Part shown: positions 15,763 to 23,838 of the stretch, piece after piece
Layout: the number at the start of each line of letters is the position of its first letter
Position numbering within the stretch: position 1 is the stretch's first letter
NCBI RefSeq assembly: GCF_023824195.1
Contig: NZ_CP085442.1
Coordinates: 3,634,001-3,698,000 of the forward strand
Direction of reading: 5' to 3'
Source of the DNA: Priestia megaterium
Lineage (GTDB): Bacteria > Bacillota > Bacilli > Bacillales > Bacillaceae_H
DNA: 64,000 bases
Made by a program: the position numbers and the translations under genes
The notes under the pieces: generated by a model
Told to the model about the DNA's origin: nothing
The model's input: only the letters and a program-made list of their open reading frames with translations
Databases searched by the model: none

Positions 15763-16614
15763 ATGGAAAATCCAATATTAAAATTAAAAGATAATATCTC
15801 ACAACTAACAGAAACTCAACGGAGAGTAGCAGACTACATCCTTAAAAATCCTGTCGATGTAGCTTTTTTAACGGTTGATCAATTGGCCTTGACAGTAAAA
15901 ACTAGTACGACCACGATAATGAGATTAACTTTTAGTCTAGGTTATTCTGGATATGCAGAGTTTCAAAAAGGACTTCAGGAGCTTTTACGTAACAATGCTG
16001 CTCCTCAAATCAGATTAGAAACAAATTTGAAGGGCTTAGATGAGAGTGATTTGTGGATGCGCTGTGCAGAAAGTCAATTCAATAACATTCAATCAACAGT
16101 AGAAATGATTTCTACAGAGAGTCTAAATAAAGCGTTAGAAATGATTGTCTCTGCAGACCGAATATTTTGTACAAGCGTTAGAAGTGGTTTACCCGTGGCA
16201 CAGCATCTATCTTTTGGACTTAACCGATTACTCGGAAACTGTGAGCTAATTGTCTCTGACTTAAGTGATTGGGTGGATAAAGGAATTACTTTTACTTCTA
16301 GAGATTTAGTTATTGCAACCTCTTTTCCAAGATACGCTAGAAGAACTGTTGAGTTTGTAACAGCTGCCAAAAGCAACGATGCCAAGGTCATTTCAATTAC
16401 TGACAGTTATTCTTCTCCTTTAGTTAAGTACTCAGATTTAGTATTACCTTGTAGCTCTAGTAGTATTGCTTTTCATAATTCGCCCATATCATCACTACTC
16501 GTAGCCGATTACCTTGTAAGTGCAATAGCTATAAATTATCCCGAAAAGACAAAAGATCGTCTGGATAAAATCAATTCAGTCCTTACAAAAATTAATTATC
16601 ATTACACTGATTAA
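15763..16614 (+). CDS. RpiR/MurR-family transcriptional regulator
   Basis: 283 residues. An N-terminal HTH_6 domain (LTETQRRVADYILKNP ... LALTVKTSTTTIMRL, residues 14-55) and a C-terminal SIS sugar-phosphate isomerase-like domain (DRIFCTSVRSGLPVAQHLS, about 130-260). It is divergent from the RraA-DUF1932 operon and precedes the CitMHS transporter, so it probably controls both. ATG follows GGAGCGAAGG. Confidence 0.9.
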   Translation: MENPILKLKDNISQLTETQRRVADYILKNPVDVAFLTVDQLALTVKTSTTTIMRLTFSLGYSGYAEFQKGLQELLRNNAAPQIRLETNLKGLDESDLWMRCAESQFNNIQSTVEMISTESLNKALEMIVSADRIFCTSVRSGLPVAQHLSFGLNRLLGNCELIVSDLSDWVDKGITFTSRDLVIATSFPRYARRTVEFVTAAKSNDAKVISITDSYSSPLVKYSDLVLPCSSSSIAFHNSPISSLLVADYLVSAIAINYPEKTKDRLDKINSVLTKINYHYTD

Positions 16615-16624
16615 ATTTACGAAT

Positions 16625-16690
16625 GTGGTAAAAGTATGAAATATCGAATGTATAAAATAATTCGACATTTCATGTTTTTACCACTTTTTT
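16625..16690 (+). terminator. Terminator of the RpiR gene
   Basis: Long stem GTGGTAAAA...TTTTACCAC with further pairing (ATGAAAT/ATTTCAT, TCGAAT/ATTCGA) and TTTTTT after it. Confidence 0.85.
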
Positions 16691-16814
16691 ATTTTTTTAA
16701 TTAAGTCTAATACTTCCCTTTCACTTTTCATTTCTGTAAAAAAACATTTACTTTTCATTAGAAGCCATGATAGTATACTTTTAAATAGTCACAATTATTA
16801 CAACAATTAAATAA

Positions 16815-16834
16815 AAAGTAATAATTATTACTTT
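16815..16834. promoter_or_regulatory. 20-bp perfect palindrome, RpiR-type operator
   Basis: AAAGTAATAATTATTACTTT; the core GTAAT-N4-ATTAC is the same as the two sites at 15499-15542. It lies 500 bp upstream of the CitMHS gene, just before a small ORF (16853), suggesting the transporter transcript starts here. Confidence 0.6.
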
Positions 16835-16852
16835 ACACTAAGGGTTGTAATA

Positions 16853-16990
16853 ATGAATATAGTTAGTTCTGTAAAATCATTTTTAGATATCATCCGGAGA
16901 TATCTGACTACTCCATTACTTAGATACTACAAAGTGACTATAAGTTTATTAACTCTAACATTTGTATTTTGCTTGTTAAAACGCAAATGA
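16853..16990 (+). CDS. Possible 45-residue membrane peptide or decayed secreted protein
   Basis: ORF with AAGGG 8 nt before ATG; product MNIVSSVKSFLDIIRRYL then a hydrophobic stretch SLLTLTFVFCLL. Directly after its stop another frame reads NDTSTTVGSEQSSTKDFSKG, a Ser/Thr-rich linker like those behind lipoprotein signal peptides. The pair may be a frameshifted solute-binding lipoprotein whose remainder is lost; otherwise the region 16991-17336 holds nothing recognisable. Confidence 0.3.
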   Translation: MNIVSSVKSFLDIIRRYLTTPLLRYYKVTISLLTLTFVFCLLKRK

Positions 16991-17336
16991 TACGAGCACT
17001 ACCGTTGGTTCTGAGCAATCATCAACAAAGGATTTTAGTAAAGGAGTGATTAGTTCAAGGAACACGAGAATAGAAGATAATTTGTTAATGATTCTATATA
17101 TCCAGTAGGCTTAAGGGGGAATTCACGTTAGATTTTTTGTAAACCCTTACATTTATTCCAGGAACAGAATTTACAATAAATTATAAAAGTTCCTAATTAT
17201 TTTTAATCATAAATAATTGTGAAAAGCAGCTTTATAATAAAGAATGATAGTTAGATAGTTTCATGAGAATTTAAAAAGTATGACATTAAAGATAAACAAG
17301 AGGGAAAATGAAGGAAAGTTCTAGAGGGGGTATAAT

Positions 17337-18635
17337 ATGTTAACATTTTTAGGTTTTTCGATGATTGTAGTATTTATGTATTTAATTATGAGTAAGCGTT
17401 TGTCTGCCTTTAGTGCATTAACGGTGGTTCCTATTGTTTTTGCTTTATTGGGCGGATTCACTGATTTAGGACCAATGATGATGAAGGGTCTTGAAACCAT
17501 TGCTCCGACAGCAATTATGATTATCTTTGCCATTCTCTATTTTGGCGTGCTGATTGATACAGGGTTATTTGATCCTCTGGTCGCAAGAATTATAAAGATG
17601 GTTGGCGGCGATCCTTTAAAAATCGTGATGGGTACTGCGGTGCTTTCTCTGATAGTTGCTCTAGATGGTGACGGTACCATTACATATCTAATTGTAGTAA
17701 CTGCCTTTCTCCCACTATACAATCGATTAGGTATGAATAAACTTATTTTAGCCTGTATTCCTGCACTAGCAATGGGTATCATGAATTTGACTCCGTGGGG
17801 TGGTCCTGCTGTACAAGCTACGGCGGCGGTAAAAGCAGATGTAACGGACTTACTGTTACCACTTATTCCTTCTATGATTGCAGGCACGATTTGGGTTTTA
17901 GGGGTTTCTTATTTTCTTGGACGACGTGAACGTAAAAGACTAGGAGTTATCAATATAGATACAGAATTTAACGATGAAATTGCTGCAGCTCTTGATGTAG
18001 GAATGGATGCATCAATAAAGCGCCCAAAATTATTCTGGTTCAACTTAATCCTAACACTTTTACTTCTAACTGCTCTAGTTCTAGGGTTCTTGCCGTTACC
18101 AGCTTTGTTTATGATTGGTTTTGCTATCGTGATGATTGTTAATTACCCAAATTTACAAGATCAAAAAGAGCGCTTGCACGCTCATGCAGGAAATATATTA
18201 ACGGTGGTTTCCATGATATTTGCTGCAGGTATATTTACTGGAATTATAGATGGAACAGGTATTGTTAAAGCTATGGCGGATACTTTAATAGCAGTTATTC
18301 CTGATGCTCTTGGACCAAAATTAACAGTAATTGTTGCGCTTATAAGTATGCCATTTACTTTTTTTATGGCAAATGCTCCCTTCTATTTCGGGATTATTCC
18401 TATTATGTCTGAAACGGCTGCGCACTTTGGTATCCCTCCACTAGAAATTGGCCAAGCTTCTCTACTGGGACAACCCTTGCATCTATTAAGTCCGCTTCAA
18501 GGTTCTATTTATGTCTTAGTGGGACTCCTAGGTATTGATATAGGTGACCATATTCGCTTTGCTGCCAAGTATGCCATTGGAACAGCGTTAGTTATGACGA
18601 TTGTGGCTGTATTATTTGGAATACTATCTATATGA
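17337..18635 (+). CDS. CitMHS-family citrate/carboxylate transporter
   Basis: 432 residues, about 12 membrane spans, of the citrate-metal:proton symporter family (relatives: B. subtilis CitM/CitN). Marks include ILYFGVLIDTGLFDPL, the ALDGDGTITYLI loop near residue 112, NLTPWGGPAVQATAA near 150 and HLLSPLQGS near 385. ATG follows AGAGGGGG. No citrate-fermentation genes are nearby; the linked RraA-like and dehydrogenase genes suggest another tricarboxylate or hydroxy-acid as substrate. Confidence 0.9.
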   Translation: MLTFLGFSMIVVFMYLIMSKRLSAFSALTVVPIVFALLGGFTDLGPMMMKGLETIAPTAIMIIFAILYFGVLIDTGLFDPLVARIIKMVGGDPLKIVMGTAVLSLIVALDGDGTITYLIVVTAFLPLYNRLGMNKLILACIPALAMGIMNLTPWGGPAVQATAAVKADVTDLLLPLIPSMIAGTIWVLGVSYFLGRRERKRLGVINIDTEFNDEIAAALDVGMDASIKRPKLFWFNLILTLLLLTALVLGFLPLPALFMIGFAIVMIVNYPNLQDQKERLHAHAGNILTVVSMIFAAGIFTGIIDGTGIVKAMADTLIAVIPDALGPKLTVIVALISMPFTFFMANAPFYFGIIPIMSETAAHFGIPPLEIGQASLLGQPLHLLSPLQGSIYVLVGLLGIDIGDHIRFAAKYAIGTALVMTIVAVLFGILSI

Positions 18636-18659
18636 ATGATTTATAGAAACATAAAAAAG

Positions 18660-18686
18660 GAGGGCTGATTCTTGAAAACAGCTCTC
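18660..18686 (+). terminator. Terminator of the CitMHS gene
   Basis: GAGGGCTG/CAGCTCTC stem with an 11-nt loop, then CTCTTCTATATATTT, 25 bp after the stop. Confidence 0.6.
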
Positions 18687-18744
18687 TCTTCTATATATTT
18701 AACTTTAATTACATTAAAGATTGAAATACAGCATAAGCCAATTA

Positions 18745-18862
18745 CTAATCAATCATGACTGATACAGTATCTCCGTTTGTCAATTTGATCTCAACAATTT
18801 GGCTACCTAATTCATTTTCAATTGCTTGAATAATAAGATTGGTGTCTATATCTGTAAAACTT
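18745..18862 (-). pseudogene. C-terminal fragment of SHOCT-like protein (paralogue of 5623-6012)
   Basis: 38 codons reading FTDIDTNLIIQAIENELG and then GSQIVEIK...NGDTVSVMID before a stop. This matches residues 92-129 of the SHOCT-like protein at 5623-6012 (DIDINLIVEAIENELDGQIVDIK), with clear nucleotide similarity. No upstream part or start codon remains. Confidence 0.8.
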
Positions 18863-18905
18863 TAAAAGGTGCTTACATAGTTCTACTTAAGTTTTTAAAT
18901 CAACT

Positions 18906-19367
18906 TCATTTTTTTGCCTTTTCAAATAAATACTGCACTCCATATAACAAATATGCTTTGTAGTGAAGGTAGATAAAAAATTGAAAATGATTTAACCGGT
19001 TTAGACTTACAATTTTCAACCTTTTAAGAACATCAATGAAGAAAAAAGCAAAGATTCCATCAACTACAATATTCAGTAGTAAAAACTTCTTAAAGTTTCC
19101 GTATGAACATTTAAGTAACCACATTGAAAGAGGCATATAAGGCCCAATGCTAAAAGGAAGTTCATCTTTTATAAACGAATTTTTTTTATCATAAAATTTC
19201 CACCACTTCCTCTGATGCCCATACAAATGATTAATAATTTCAAAGATAATAATAAAAATCCCTGCTAAAGAATAACGTCTTATGCTGCGTTTTCCTATAA
19301 AAAACAACGATAACCACGGAATTGCTATTATAGATAAGTTAAATCCTAAGTGTTTTCTTGATATCAT
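18906..19367 (-). CDS. Hypothetical membrane protein, paralogue of 26128-26607
   Basis: 153 residues with about four hydrophobic segments. It shares IPWLSLFFIGKRSIRR, a KKWWKFY-like element (RKWWKF), KDELPFSIGP and a C-terminal YLLYGVQYLFEK with the protein at 26128-26607 (IPWLSIPFIGKR, KKWWWFP, LAELPLIFGP, FVLYGFQIVYEK). Function unknown. ATG at 19365-19367 follows GAGGTGA; an earlier in-frame ATG has no ribosome site. Confidence 0.8.
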   Translation of the reverse strand: MISRKHLGFNLSIIAIPWLSLFFIGKRSIRRYSLAGIFIIIFEIINHLYGHQRKWWKFYDKKNSFIKDELPFSIGPYMPLSMWLLKCSYGNFKKFLLLNIVVDGIFAFFFIDVLKRLKIVSLNRLNHFQFFIYLHYKAYLLYGVQYLFEKAKK

Positions 19368-19423
19368 AAGTGAACTCACCTCAATGTACTTTATCTGGTT
19401 CTTCTTATAGTGTCCGCCTATTA

Positions 19424-19462
19424 CAAAAAAACACAAACCATATATAATGGTCTGTGTTTTTT
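19424..19462 (-). terminator. Terminator of lmrB
   Basis: AAAAACACAGACCAT...ATGGTTTGTGTTTTTTT on the minus strand, immediately after the lmrB stop codon. Confidence 0.85.
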
Positions 19463-19463
19463 A

Positions 19464-20909
19464 TTAATGCGCCTTCTGTTCAACATTGACTCTCTTGATA
19501 AAAAACGAGATAACCAATCCAACAATTGAAACAATGATCGCAAAGATGAACGCATGTTGAACACCGTTGGTAAAGGCAAGAACTTGGTTTAATGGATCCA
19601 TTTTATCTGATACCGTCTCAAGGAAGCTTCTTGAGCCTGATGAAAGAATGGAAATTCCAACAGCTGTTCCAATTGCGCCTGAAACCTGCTGTAAAGTGTT
19701 CATAATCGCTGTTCCATGCGGATACAGCTCCGGTGGAAGCTGGTTTAATCCATTTGTTTGAGCTGGCATCATAATCATCGAAATGGCTATCATAAGCGCA
19801 ATGTGCAAGGCAACGATAAACCCTGTTGATGTTTCCAGCGTTACGGTTGAGAAACCATACATGGTGCCGGTTACAATCACAAGTCCAAGAATAACTAGCC
19901 ATTTGGGACCAAAACGGTCAAATAATCCGCCCATAACCGGTGAAAGAATTCCGTTAATAACTCCTCCAGGAAGAAGCATTAGACCAGCGGCAAAGGTTGA
20001 TAAAGCTAATGATGTTTGTAAGTACAAGGGTAAAATCATCATCGCAGACAGCAGTACCATCATGCAGACTAGAATTAATAAAAGACCAATTGTAAACATC
20101 GGATACTTAAAGGCTTTAAGGTCTAACATTGGCTCTTTCATCTTCGTTTGACGAATAGAGAATGCCACTAATGCAATAGCTCCAATCACAAGAGTTAGAA
20201 CAACTTGTAAGCTTCCCCAGCCTCCACCTTCTCCGGCACTGCTAAATCCAAACACAATTCCTCCAAAACCTACTGTTGAAAAAACAACAGAAATCATATC
20301 GATTTTTGGCTTCGTTGGTGTGGTGACGTTCTGCATAAAGAAAGCTCCAAACACTAAGGCAACAAATAACAGTGGAAGTGAAATCCAGAAAATCCAGTGC
20401 CACGTTAATGTTTTTAAGATTAAGCCTGATACGGTTGGTCCAACAGCTGGCGCAAACATAATAACAAGGCCGATAATCCCCATTGACTTTCCACGTTTAT
20501 GCGGCGGGATAATAACAAGAATCGTGTTAAACATAAGCGGTAAAAGTAAAGCAGTTCCAACGGCTTGCACTACACGGGCAATCATCAGTACCCCAAACGT
20601 TGGTGCAATAGCGGCAATAAATGTTCCAATGATGGAGCAGATTAGAGATGCTATAAAAAGCTGTCTGGTCGTAAATCGCTGAAGAATAAAACCTGAAATA
20701 GGTACCAGAATTCCTAACGTTAACAGGTACCCTGTTGTCAGCCACTGTGCGGTTGTTTCGTGAATGCCAAAGCCAGAAATTAGCTCCTTTAACGCCATAT
20801 TTAAAGCTGTTTCACTAAATAAACCAATAAATCCGGCAATAAGAAACGACGTAATAATCGGCAGCGCTTTGATGTTAGAGCTTTCGGCTACTGTTTGTTG
20901 ATTACTCAT
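19464..20909 (-). CDS. lmrB: LmrB-like multidrug/lincomycin exporter (MFS DHA2)
   Basis: 481 residues, 14 membrane spans of the drug:proton antiporter-2 family. The sequence is very close to B. subtilis LmrB as I recall it (NIKALPIITSFLIAGFIGLF, QWLTTGYLLTLGILVPISG, TTRQLF, MFNTILVIIPPHKRG, MGIIGLVIMFAPAVGPT). It exports lincosamides and other hydrophobic compounds. B. subtilis lmrB is preceded by the TetR-like lmrA; no such gene is next to this copy. ATG follows GGAAGACAATTTAAT, a modest ribosome site. Confidence 0.93.
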   Translation of the reverse strand: MSNQQTVAESSNIKALPIITSFLIAGFIGLFSETALNMALKELISGFGIHETTAQWLTTGYLLTLGILVPISGFILQRFTTRQLFIASLICSIIGTFIAAIAPTFGVLMIARVVQAVGTALLLPLMFNTILVIIPPHKRGKSMGIIGLVIMFAPAVGPTVSGLILKTLTWHWIFWISLPLLFVALVFGAFFMQNVTTPTKPKIDMISVVFSTVGFGGIVFGFSSAGEGGGWGSLQVVLTLVIGAIALVAFSIRQTKMKEPMLDLKAFKYPMFTIGLLLILVCMMVLLSAMMILPLYLQTSLALSTFAAGLMLLPGGVINGILSPVMGGLFDRFGPKWLVILGLVIVTGTMYGFSTVTLETSTGFIVALHIALMIAISMIMMPAQTNGLNQLPPELYPHGTAIMNTLQQVSGAIGTAVGISILSSGSRSFLETVSDKMDPLNQVLAFTNGVQHAFIFAIIVSIVGLVISFFIKRVNVEQKAH

Positions 20910-20959
20910 ATTAAATTGTCTTCCTCTCTTTTACATACTCTTTTTGTTGAACGTTTTTT

Positions 20960-21109
20960 CTATCTCAATGATAAGTTGATTAGCAGACAAACAATGCATA
21001 TTGATATAAAGATTAGTGATAGGTTTAAGGCATTATGTTGACTAAGCTTTTTCTTTCTCTTCTCTTTTGACCGAAGTGCTTTTTGTCTTCTAAATTCGTT
21101 TCTTTCCAC
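20960..21109 (-). CDS. Small basic single-span membrane protein, 49 residues
   Basis: GTG at 21107-21109 lies 5 nt behind GGAGAGG. The product starts MERNEFRRQKALRSKEKRKK, a strongly basic region, followed by a single hydrophobic segment SLIFISICIVCLLINLSL at the C-terminus: a tail-anchored layout. It is too short for routine calling. It lies upstream of lmrB on the same strand (50 bp gap) and could be co-transcribed. Function unknown. Confidence 0.6.
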   Translation of the reverse strand: MERNEFRRQKALRSKEKRKKKLSQHNALNLSLIFISICIVCLLINLSLR

Positions 21110-21473
21110 AGATACCTCTCCATTTCATTTCTAAATTAGCTTTAGAAACCTTCGTATGTAAACTAATTTCCATTCATAATATGGACTTTTTAATAAGTAA
21201 GTTAAAACGAAATAGAACTATAAAATGAATTTCACTCTATATAACAGGAATATTGTAACACAGCTATAAGTACTGTTTCTATCTAAAATATACTAAATAA
21301 CAACAGCTATATACCTAACTTGGTGCCATGTGACAATTAAAATTTGTTTCTGTTATATACTTTTTGCTCTGTTCGCCCTAACAGAACACAACTAACTTTT
21401 TAATCATCAGTCAAAAGAAATAGTATCAGAAATTAAGTAATAGTAAAAATTGATACTATGGAGGTGTTTTCTT
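21110..21473. other. Gene-free stretch, 364 bp
   Basis: AT-rich. I see no ORF with a ribosome site, no strong dyad and no terminator. Promoters for the divergent genes at 21109 and 21474 must lie here. Confidence 0.5.
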
Positions 21474-21668
21474 ATGAAAAAGTATGAAGTAACGTTTCAT
21501 CTAATTAATGGTGAAATAAGTCATTTAGTTGAAGCTAAATCACTTATTCGTGCAAAGAACTACATACAGTATAGGTTTGAAGATAAAAGTAAAATATTGG
21601 ATCTAGCAAATGATTTAGTCATTGTTAAAAGGAACGTCCAATACTTTACGGTAGTTGAAAAAGAATAA
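21474..21668 (+). CDS. Small hypothetical protein, 64 residues
   Basis: MKKYEVTFHLINGEISHLVEAKS... with GGAGGTG 8 nt before the ATG; an upstream in-frame ATG eight codons earlier lies before the ribosome site. The fold is probably two strands, helix (LIRAKNYIQYRFE) and two strands. Not recognised. It has its own terminator (21680-21713), so it is a stand-alone gene. Confidence 0.75.
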   Translation: MKKYEVTFHLINGEISHLVEAKSLIRAKNYIQYRFEDKSKILDLANDLVIVKRNVQYFTVVEKE

Positions 21669-21679
21669 TTAGCTATGTA

Positions 21680-21713
21680 AAAGGACGTTATCTACAAAAG
21701 TAATGTCCTTTTA
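21680..21713 (+). terminator. Terminator of small gene 21474-21668
   Basis: AAAAGGAC(G)TTA...TAA(T)GTCCTTTT hairpin ending in TTTTATAT, 12 bp after the stop. Confidence 0.7.
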
Positions 21714-21857
21714 TATCGATATAATATCTTATAGGGTAGTCTCTTTTTTTCCATTCTGGTCACTAAAATTTTTCTCCAACTCGAAGCCAAAATAGATTTG
21801 TCTCCCTCCAAACGTATTTTTAATTTAAGCTTATAATACATGCTTAAATTCAGCATA

Positions 21858-21896
21858 ATATGTTTTATGTTAACTATTGATTTACATAAAACATAT
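21858..21896. repeat. 13-bp perfect inverted repeat
   Basis: ATATGTTTTATGT and its exact complement, 13 nt apart. It is not followed by a T run and lies between two terminators; possible protein-binding dyad or RNA hairpin. The rest of 21714-21912 shows nothing else. Confidence 0.5.
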
Positions 21897-21912
21897 CTGT
21901 GGTAGTAAAAAA

Positions 21913-21942
21913 AAGCAAACTCCCTGCCACCCGAGTTTGCTC
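21913..21942 (-). terminator. Terminator of the MFS gene 21984-23687
   Basis: AGCAAACTC/GAGTTTGCT stem followed by eight T on the minus strand. The same stem sequence occurs in the hairpin at 57312-57350. Confidence 0.85.
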
Positions 21943-21983
21943 TTTCTATTCTTTACTCAAATTCCTTAAGTTCAACTTTTGAC

Positions 21984-23687
21984 TTATTTCCCTATATCTT
22001 TAATCCTTTTAAGAGCTTTTCTATATTCTTGATCTCTCATATGCAACATTTTATCAGGAGAAGATTTAGGCTGATCAAATTTTTTCAAAGCTTCTCTATA
22101 CTCGCTATCACCAATAACTTGATTAGAAAACGACTCTTTTGATGAACCCTCAAACGGCAAAACGGGAGTAGCTTTTTTACTGTGAAGCTCTTCCGTACTC
22201 AGCTTTTCTTTATTTTTTTCTTTGTCGTGAGGCTTATGAGCCAGCTTGTGGCCTTTCCCTGTTAGGAACATCAAAACCGAGAGAATTAATACTACAAAGC
22301 TCAATGCACACGAAAACGTAGAAAACGTATGATAAGTAATGATTTCAGATTTTACATGTAGAGATTGAGTGAAATTTTCTTTACTAGCAATCTGGCTCTC
22401 TGCGCTTACCGTCGCAAGGTGATCTTTATATACCTTTGCAAAGACGATACTACTGATTACAGGGATTACTGCAGATACTGTAACTCTTATAAATTGAACC
22501 GTGACCATTCTAGGGACTAAACTTGGTAGCGGTCCGCCTAAAGCTGCACCCATAAGACCTGCAGCAACTGTGAACCCTACTCCTGCGATTAAAGCTGCAA
22601 AGCTGCTAACAAAGAGAAAAGCCGGAACATTACCGTCTAAATAAATCCACTGTATGTTCACTCCCATAATAATGACCGCTCCTATAATACCTAATACGCC
22701 CGGTCCAACTTTATCATATAATACGGCACTTAATATGGCCGCAATTACTATTCCCGCAAAAAGCCCTATATATATAAGTGAAATGTCTCCTTTATCAAAA
22801 CTAGATCCATTTTTAAGCAATCCCTGTAAGGATAAAAGAGTTAAACTCATACTAATATTGCCTATAATAGCGATTAGGATTGCAAGAGCTGGTTTTCGAG
22901 AAACCACTAACCTAAAGGGAATTAAAGGATTTTTAATATGCCATTCTGCTACGAATAAAAAGCATAAAAAAATGATGCTTCCTACTATGCCTATCCATAC
23001 ATAAGTAGATGTCCATCCTGATTTTTGGAGATTAAGTAATGTAAAAGTAATAAATGCGGTAACCATAAACATTAACGTTACACCTATGATGTCAAATGGG
23101 TCATGATTTTTGTGCTGTTGCTTGGCGTGATCATTTGTTAAAAATTTGTAGCTGAAGCATATTCCTAGTAAGGAAAGTACGGCCGCTATATAGAATAACC
23201 CTCTCCAATGTCCGTAGCTGTTCACTAACATTCCCAGAAAGATGCCCGCAACGCTAGATCCATAAAATCCGCCAATAAGGATCAGTAATGCCAAATTCCG
23301 TTTATGAATAGGAAAAGAAAGAACGAGCATTGGAATCATCATCATAAGTGCTAAACCAGTTCCTATTCCTTGTAAAAAACGCCCAATGCCCATTCCTAAG
23401 AAGCTGTTGGAAGCAATGCTTACGATAGCTCCTATAAGAAACAAACACATCGAAAGAACATAAGTCCTTCTCTCCCCTAGCTTATGTCGAAGGATAGGTC
23501 CAAACGGAATACAAAATGCAAAGCTCATAACCCCTATTAAAACCGGTGTTATCGAAATATAAGATTGATCGTTAAACGTTTTTTGGAGAATTTCACGTAT
23601 AGAATTTAATGAAGTGTTTAACATTAAACCAGGACCAATAGCTAAAACTGCAAGTAAAGCAATCCCCCAGTGTTTTTCTATTTTCAT
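21984..23687 (-). CDS. MFS transporter with long repeat-bearing cytoplasmic tail
   Basis: 567 residues. About 14 hydrophobic spans to residue 465 (GRFLQGIGTGLALMMMIPML, YGHWRGLF typical of drug exporters), then a charged tail of about 100 residues with two copies of a DxEYRxALKxxxx motif (DSEYREALKKFDQ and DQEYRKALKRIKD) at the C-terminus. The tail is unusual for MFS pumps. It is 135 bp downstream of a TetR gene on the same strand, so it is probably an inducible exporter. ATG follows AAAGGAATTGTAGT. Confidence 0.85.
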   Translation of the reverse strand: MKIEKHWGIALLAVLAIGPGLMLNTSLNSIREILQKTFNDQSYISITPVLIGVMSFAFCIPFGPILRHKLGERRTYVLSMCLFLIGAIVSIASNSFLGMGIGRFLQGIGTGLALMMMIPMLVLSFPIHKRNLALLILIGGFYGSSVAGIFLGMLVNSYGHWRGLFYIAAVLSLLGICFSYKFLTNDHAKQQHKNHDPFDIIGVTLMFMVTAFITFTLLNLQKSGWTSTYVWIGIVGSIIFLCFLFVAEWHIKNPLIPFRLVVSRKPALAILIAIIGNISMSLTLLSLQGLLKNGSSFDKGDISLIYIGLFAGIVIAAILSAVLYDKVGPGVLGIIGAVIIMGVNIQWIYLDGNVPAFLFVSSFAALIAGVGFTVAAGLMGAALGGPLPSLVPRMVTVQFIRVTVSAVIPVISSIVFAKVYKDHLATVSAESQIASKENFTQSLHVKSEIITYHTFSTFSCALSFVVLILSVLMFLTGKGHKLAHKPHDKEKNKEKLSTEELHSKKATPVLPFEGSSKESFSNQVIGDSEYREALKKFDQPKSSPDKMLHMRDQEYRKALKRIKDIGK

Positions 23688-23815
23688 ACTACAATTCCTT
23701 TCTGCCTTTCATGATTGTAAAAAACTAAAAATGCGGCGTTCATGTTTCTTCAAACCATCACAGTAGCTATGGTAAAGAAGAAAGATATTTATCCGCATTT
23801 GAACAAACTAAAAAA

Positions 23816-23838
23816 TAAAGCTTCAGTAAGGAAGCTTT
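23816..23838 (-). terminator. Hairpin over the TetR stop codon
   Basis: AAAGCTTC-CTTACT-GAAGCTTT with ATTTTTTAG after it on the minus strand. It overlaps the end of the TetR gene and may reduce readthrough into the MFS gene. Confidence 0.55.

Noticed and set aside
17321..17887. Minus-strand frames opposite the CitMHS gene
   Set aside because: Antisense to a well-supported transporter, without ribosome sites.
19783..20682. Several long plus-strand frames opposite lmrB
   Set aside because: Shadow frames of a GC-balanced membrane protein gene; lmrB itself is unambiguous.
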